Assembly: GCA_947630885.1 (NCBI GenBank)
Contig: CANRJI010000041.1
Location: 1-8,517 of the forward strand
Source: an uncultured Bacilli bacterium
GTDB lineage: Bacteria; Bacillota_I; Bacilli_A; RF39; UBA660
DNA length: 8,517 bases
Direction: 5' to 3'
The notes under the pieces were generated by a model. The model saw nothing but the letters and a program-made list of their open reading frames with translations. It had not been told where the DNA came from and searched no databases. A program made the translations under genes and the position numbers. Below are positions 6,806 to 8,517 of this stretch, piece by piece. Position 1 is the stretch's first letter, and each line of letters starts with the position of its first letter.

Positions 6806-6832
6806 AGAAATACTATATTTTTAAGTATTTCT
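6806..6832. repeat. 27-bp palindromic direct repeat, copy 2, overlapping the ftsX 3' end
   Basis: Identical to 6588-6614. Its right 20 bp encode the last codons and the TAG stop of ftsX (KKYLKI, then stop). The sequence was therefore native to the ftsX end, and copy 1 with its T-run is the other half of the same original terminator. No T-run follows this copy on the minus strand, so by itself it should terminate poorly. Confidence 0.9.
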
Positions 6833-7733
6833 TTACAGCTTGATAACTACCAATCATACCTACTACAATACCTATTACAATAAGTATACCAGATACATAA
6901 TAAATAAATGGTGTTGGACTGACAAGTGAAGCAAGTCCCGATCCAAATAATTTTCCTCCAAAGAAATCATATAATGACGTATAACCAAACGCTGCAATAA
7001 AAATAGGAAATATCGAACCGAGAATACCAATAAATAATCCTTCAATAATAAATGGTATCTTAATAGATATATTGGAAGCTCCAACAAGTCTCATTATTTC
7101 AATTTCTCTCTTACGCGAATATATTGCAAGTTTAATTGTATTAGCAATTAAGAATGCTGTAACTAATATTAAAGCCACTACTGCTACAATACAAATCTTT
7201 TCAACTGTATTAAAGACCACTACCAACTGATGAACAATATCTTCACCATAATTAATATTATTAACTTTATTTTTTGTAAAAGATAAATTCTTTACTTCAT
7301 CGACTGTTTTATCGATTATTTCAATATCTTTAACTTTAAACATATAACTGTCGAGTAGAGGATTTGTCTCTTCCGTCCAACTATCGACCGTCGTCGCAAA
7401 AACATCATTACCTTCTTTTAACTCTTTTGCCGTATCCATTTTTGATTTAAATTCAATTGTACTAGCATCAATATTTTCGATACTTTCAAGTTCCTTTTTA
7501 ATTTTTGCTTCATCTTCTGAAGTAGTATCGCCTTTTAAAAACATAACAACCGTAACATCTTTTCTAATCGATTCTGAAAAGTTTTCCACATTATATGATA
7601 GGACAAGAGAAATTGCTACGACAATAAGTGTAATTGTTATACATGAAATAGAAGCAAGCGATAACGAGAAGTTTCTAAATATTCCATGCATAGCTTCTAT
7701 AAAATATCTTCTAATCGCTCTAATTGCTTTCAT
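6813..7733 (-). CDS. ftsX: FtsX, membrane subunit of the FtsEX complex
   Basis: This 306-aa protein has the FtsX architecture. A basic cytoplasmic N-terminus (MKAIRAIRRYFIEAMHGIFR) precedes a first membrane segment (about 25-47). An extracellular loop (about 50-172) follows, then three more membrane segments (about 176-198, 228-252, 276-297). Between segments 2 and 3 lies the cytoplasmic SRKREIEIMRLVGAS (206-220), conserved in FtsX. FtsX pairs with the ATPase FtsE. In Firmicutes its outer loop activates peptidoglycan hydrolases such as CwlO- or PcsB-type enzymes; none is encoded here. The start lies inside ftsE (14-bp overlap), with AAAGGA ten bases upstream. The stop codon lies within a 27-bp palindromic repeat that also occurs at 6588, so the end may have been shaped by an insertion. 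The gene appears intact. Confidence 0.96.
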   Translation of the reverse strand: MKAIRAIRRYFIEAMHGIFRNFSLSLASISCITITLIVVAISLVLSYNVENFSESIRKDVTVVMFLKGDTTSEDEAKIKKELESIENIDASTIEFKSKMDTAKELKEGNDVFATTVDSWTEETNPLLDSYMFKVKDIEIIDKTVDEVKNLSFTKNKVNNINYGEDIVHQLVVVFNTVEKICIVAVVALILVTAFLIANTIKLAIYSRKREIEIMRLVGASNISIKIPFIIEGLFIGILGSIFPIFIAAFGYTSLYDFFGGKLFGSGLASLVSPTPFIYYVSGILIVIGIVVGMIGSYQAVKKYLKI

Positions 7734-8415
7734 TGACGTAATTTCCTTTCTCTATATCTTTTACAATTTTACCATGGTCGAGTACGACAACTCTCTTCTT
7801 TAACTTATCAACGATATCTCTATCGTGTGTTGCCATAACAATTGTTGTTCCCATCGCATTTATATCTTCTAGTACCTTCATAATTTCCATAGATGTATCT
7901 GGGTCCAAGTTACCAGTAGGCTCATCACATATCAATAATTTAGGTTTATTGACAATTGCTCTTGCAATAACAACTCTCTGTTGCTCTCCTCCTGATAACT
8001 GATCCGGAAATTGTCTTATCTTGTTCTTAAGTCCTACTAAATCTAGTACTTCAAGTACTCTTTTATATACTTCTTTTTTATCGTATCCTAATACTTCCAT
8101 CGCAAAAGCCACATTTTCATATACTGTCCTTTTTGGAAGCAACTTAAAATCTTGAAAGACAACGCCAAGTTTTCTTCTCAAGACATAAACTTTCCTATTT
8201 CGAAGCTTTGCTACGTTAATTCCTCCAATAATAATTGAACCCTTATCAGGCTTTTCTTCTCTATATAACATTTTAATAAAAGTCGATTTACCACTTCCAG
8301 ATGAGCCTATAACAAAAACAAACTCACCTTTTTTAATACTTATATTAAAATCATATAAGGCAACAGTTCCCGTTTTATATGTCTTTTGAACATCGTTAAC
8401 TCTAATTAACTCCAT
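7720..8415 (-). CDS. ftsE: FtsE, ATP-binding subunit of the FtsEX complex
   Basis: At 231 aa this is a normal-length FtsE with every ABC ATPase motif. These are Walker A GSSGSGKST (37-45), Q-loop Gln88 in VFQDFKLLP, signature LSGGEQQ (140-146), Walker B LLICDEP (160-166, catalytic Glu165), D-loop NLDP and H-loop His197 (ATHDRD). KLLPKRTVYENVAFAMEVLG is characteristic of FtsE rather than general ABC exporters. ATP hydrolysis here drives conformational change in FtsX to control cell-wall hydrolysis. GGAGG (8426-8422) lies 6 nt before the ATG, which fixes the start. It is the first gene of a two-gene operon overlapping ftsX. In many Firmicutes prfB precedes ftsE; that gene is not within this window. 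Confidence 0.97.
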   Translation of the reverse strand: MELIRVNDVQKTYKTGTVALYDFNISIKKGEFVFVIGSSGSGKSTFIKMLYREEKPDKGSIIIGGINVAKLRNRKVYVLRRKLGVVFQDFKLLPKRTVYENVAFAMEVLGYDKKEVYKRVLEVLDLVGLKNKIRQFPDQLSGGEQQRVVIARAIVNKPKLLICDEPTGNLDPDTSMEIMKVLEDINAMGTTIVMATHDRDIVDKLKKRVVVLDHGKIVKDIEKGNYVNESN

Positions 8416-8434
8416 AACATACCTCCATACTGCA

Positions 8435-8468
8435 ATTATAATTATATCATTATTTTCTTTATTTTAAA
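8435..8468 (-). promoter_or_regulatory. ftsEX promoter with tandem TATAAT boxes
   Basis: On the minus strand two perfect TATAAT hexamers stand back to back (8446-8441 and 8440-8435). TTTAAA (8468-8463) lies 16 bp upstream of the first, a 4-of-6 match to the -35 consensus with the same spacing as at 5970-5997. Predicted starts near 8434 or 8428 leave a leader of only 13-20 nt that includes GGAGG. The rest of 8416-8517 shows no clear gene. Confidence 0.5.
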
Positions 8469-8517
8469 ATACACGATATAAAGTTTACATAATTTTCCTT
8501 ATTTTTTCTTTCTTAGA

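Noticed and set aside
6875..7087. Alternative minus-strand frame inside ftsX
   Set aside because: It overlaps the conserved membrane segments of FtsX in another frame; leucine/tyrosine-rich with no start signal.
8485..8517. Possible C-terminal tail (SKKEKIRKIM then stop) of a minus-strand gene entering from the right edge
   Set aside because: Only ten codons, lysine-rich and not distinctive; it cannot be told from chance open sequence.

Overview
The window is very AT-rich, with compact operons, AGGAGG-type ribosome binding sites and standard-code proteins (tryptophan is TGG throughout). This points to a low-GC Firmicute or a Bacilli/Mollicutes-like relative, possibly an uncultured gut lineage. 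That placement is inferred from composition and gene families; no rRNA or other marker is present.

Layout. At the left edge (1-146) there are short coding-looking scraps on the + strand, possibly the frameshifted 3' end of a gene. A four-gene minus-strand operon follows, read from 5955 down to 249. It begins with a membrane-anchored, extracellular protein related to aryl-sulfate sulfotransferase (AssT), with a shortened propeller. Next come a Y-family DNA polymerase (dinB), the RNA-binding transcription accessory protein Tex, and an HD-domain phosphohydrolase-like protein. Spacing is tight: 2 nt, 24 nt and a 1-nt overlap. The dinB ribosome binding site lies in the last codons of the gene before it. 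An 85-bp divergent promoter region separates this operon from a + strand multi-pass membrane protein of the DUF6512 type (6041-6583). The right part holds the minus-strand ftsE-ftsX pair, overlapping by 14 bp. It encodes the ABC-like complex that controls peptidoglycan hydrolases in cell division or elongation.

The most interesting structure is the non-coding stretch between the convergent DUF6512 gene and ftsX. A 27-bp palindromic sequence occurs twice, identically, at 6588-6614 and 6806-6832. The second copy contains the ftsX stop codon. The 191 bp between the copies begin and end with imperfect terminal inverted repeats (13 of 15 positions match: CAG-C-GTTGACAAA). The 191 bp also contain a 20-bp-stem hairpin followed by a T-run. 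This looks like a small non-autonomous transposable element (MITE-like) that landed in, and duplicated, the terminator shared by the two genes.

The remaining genes are recognisable housekeeping or accessory families. I see no CRISPR array, tRNA, rRNA or defence system.
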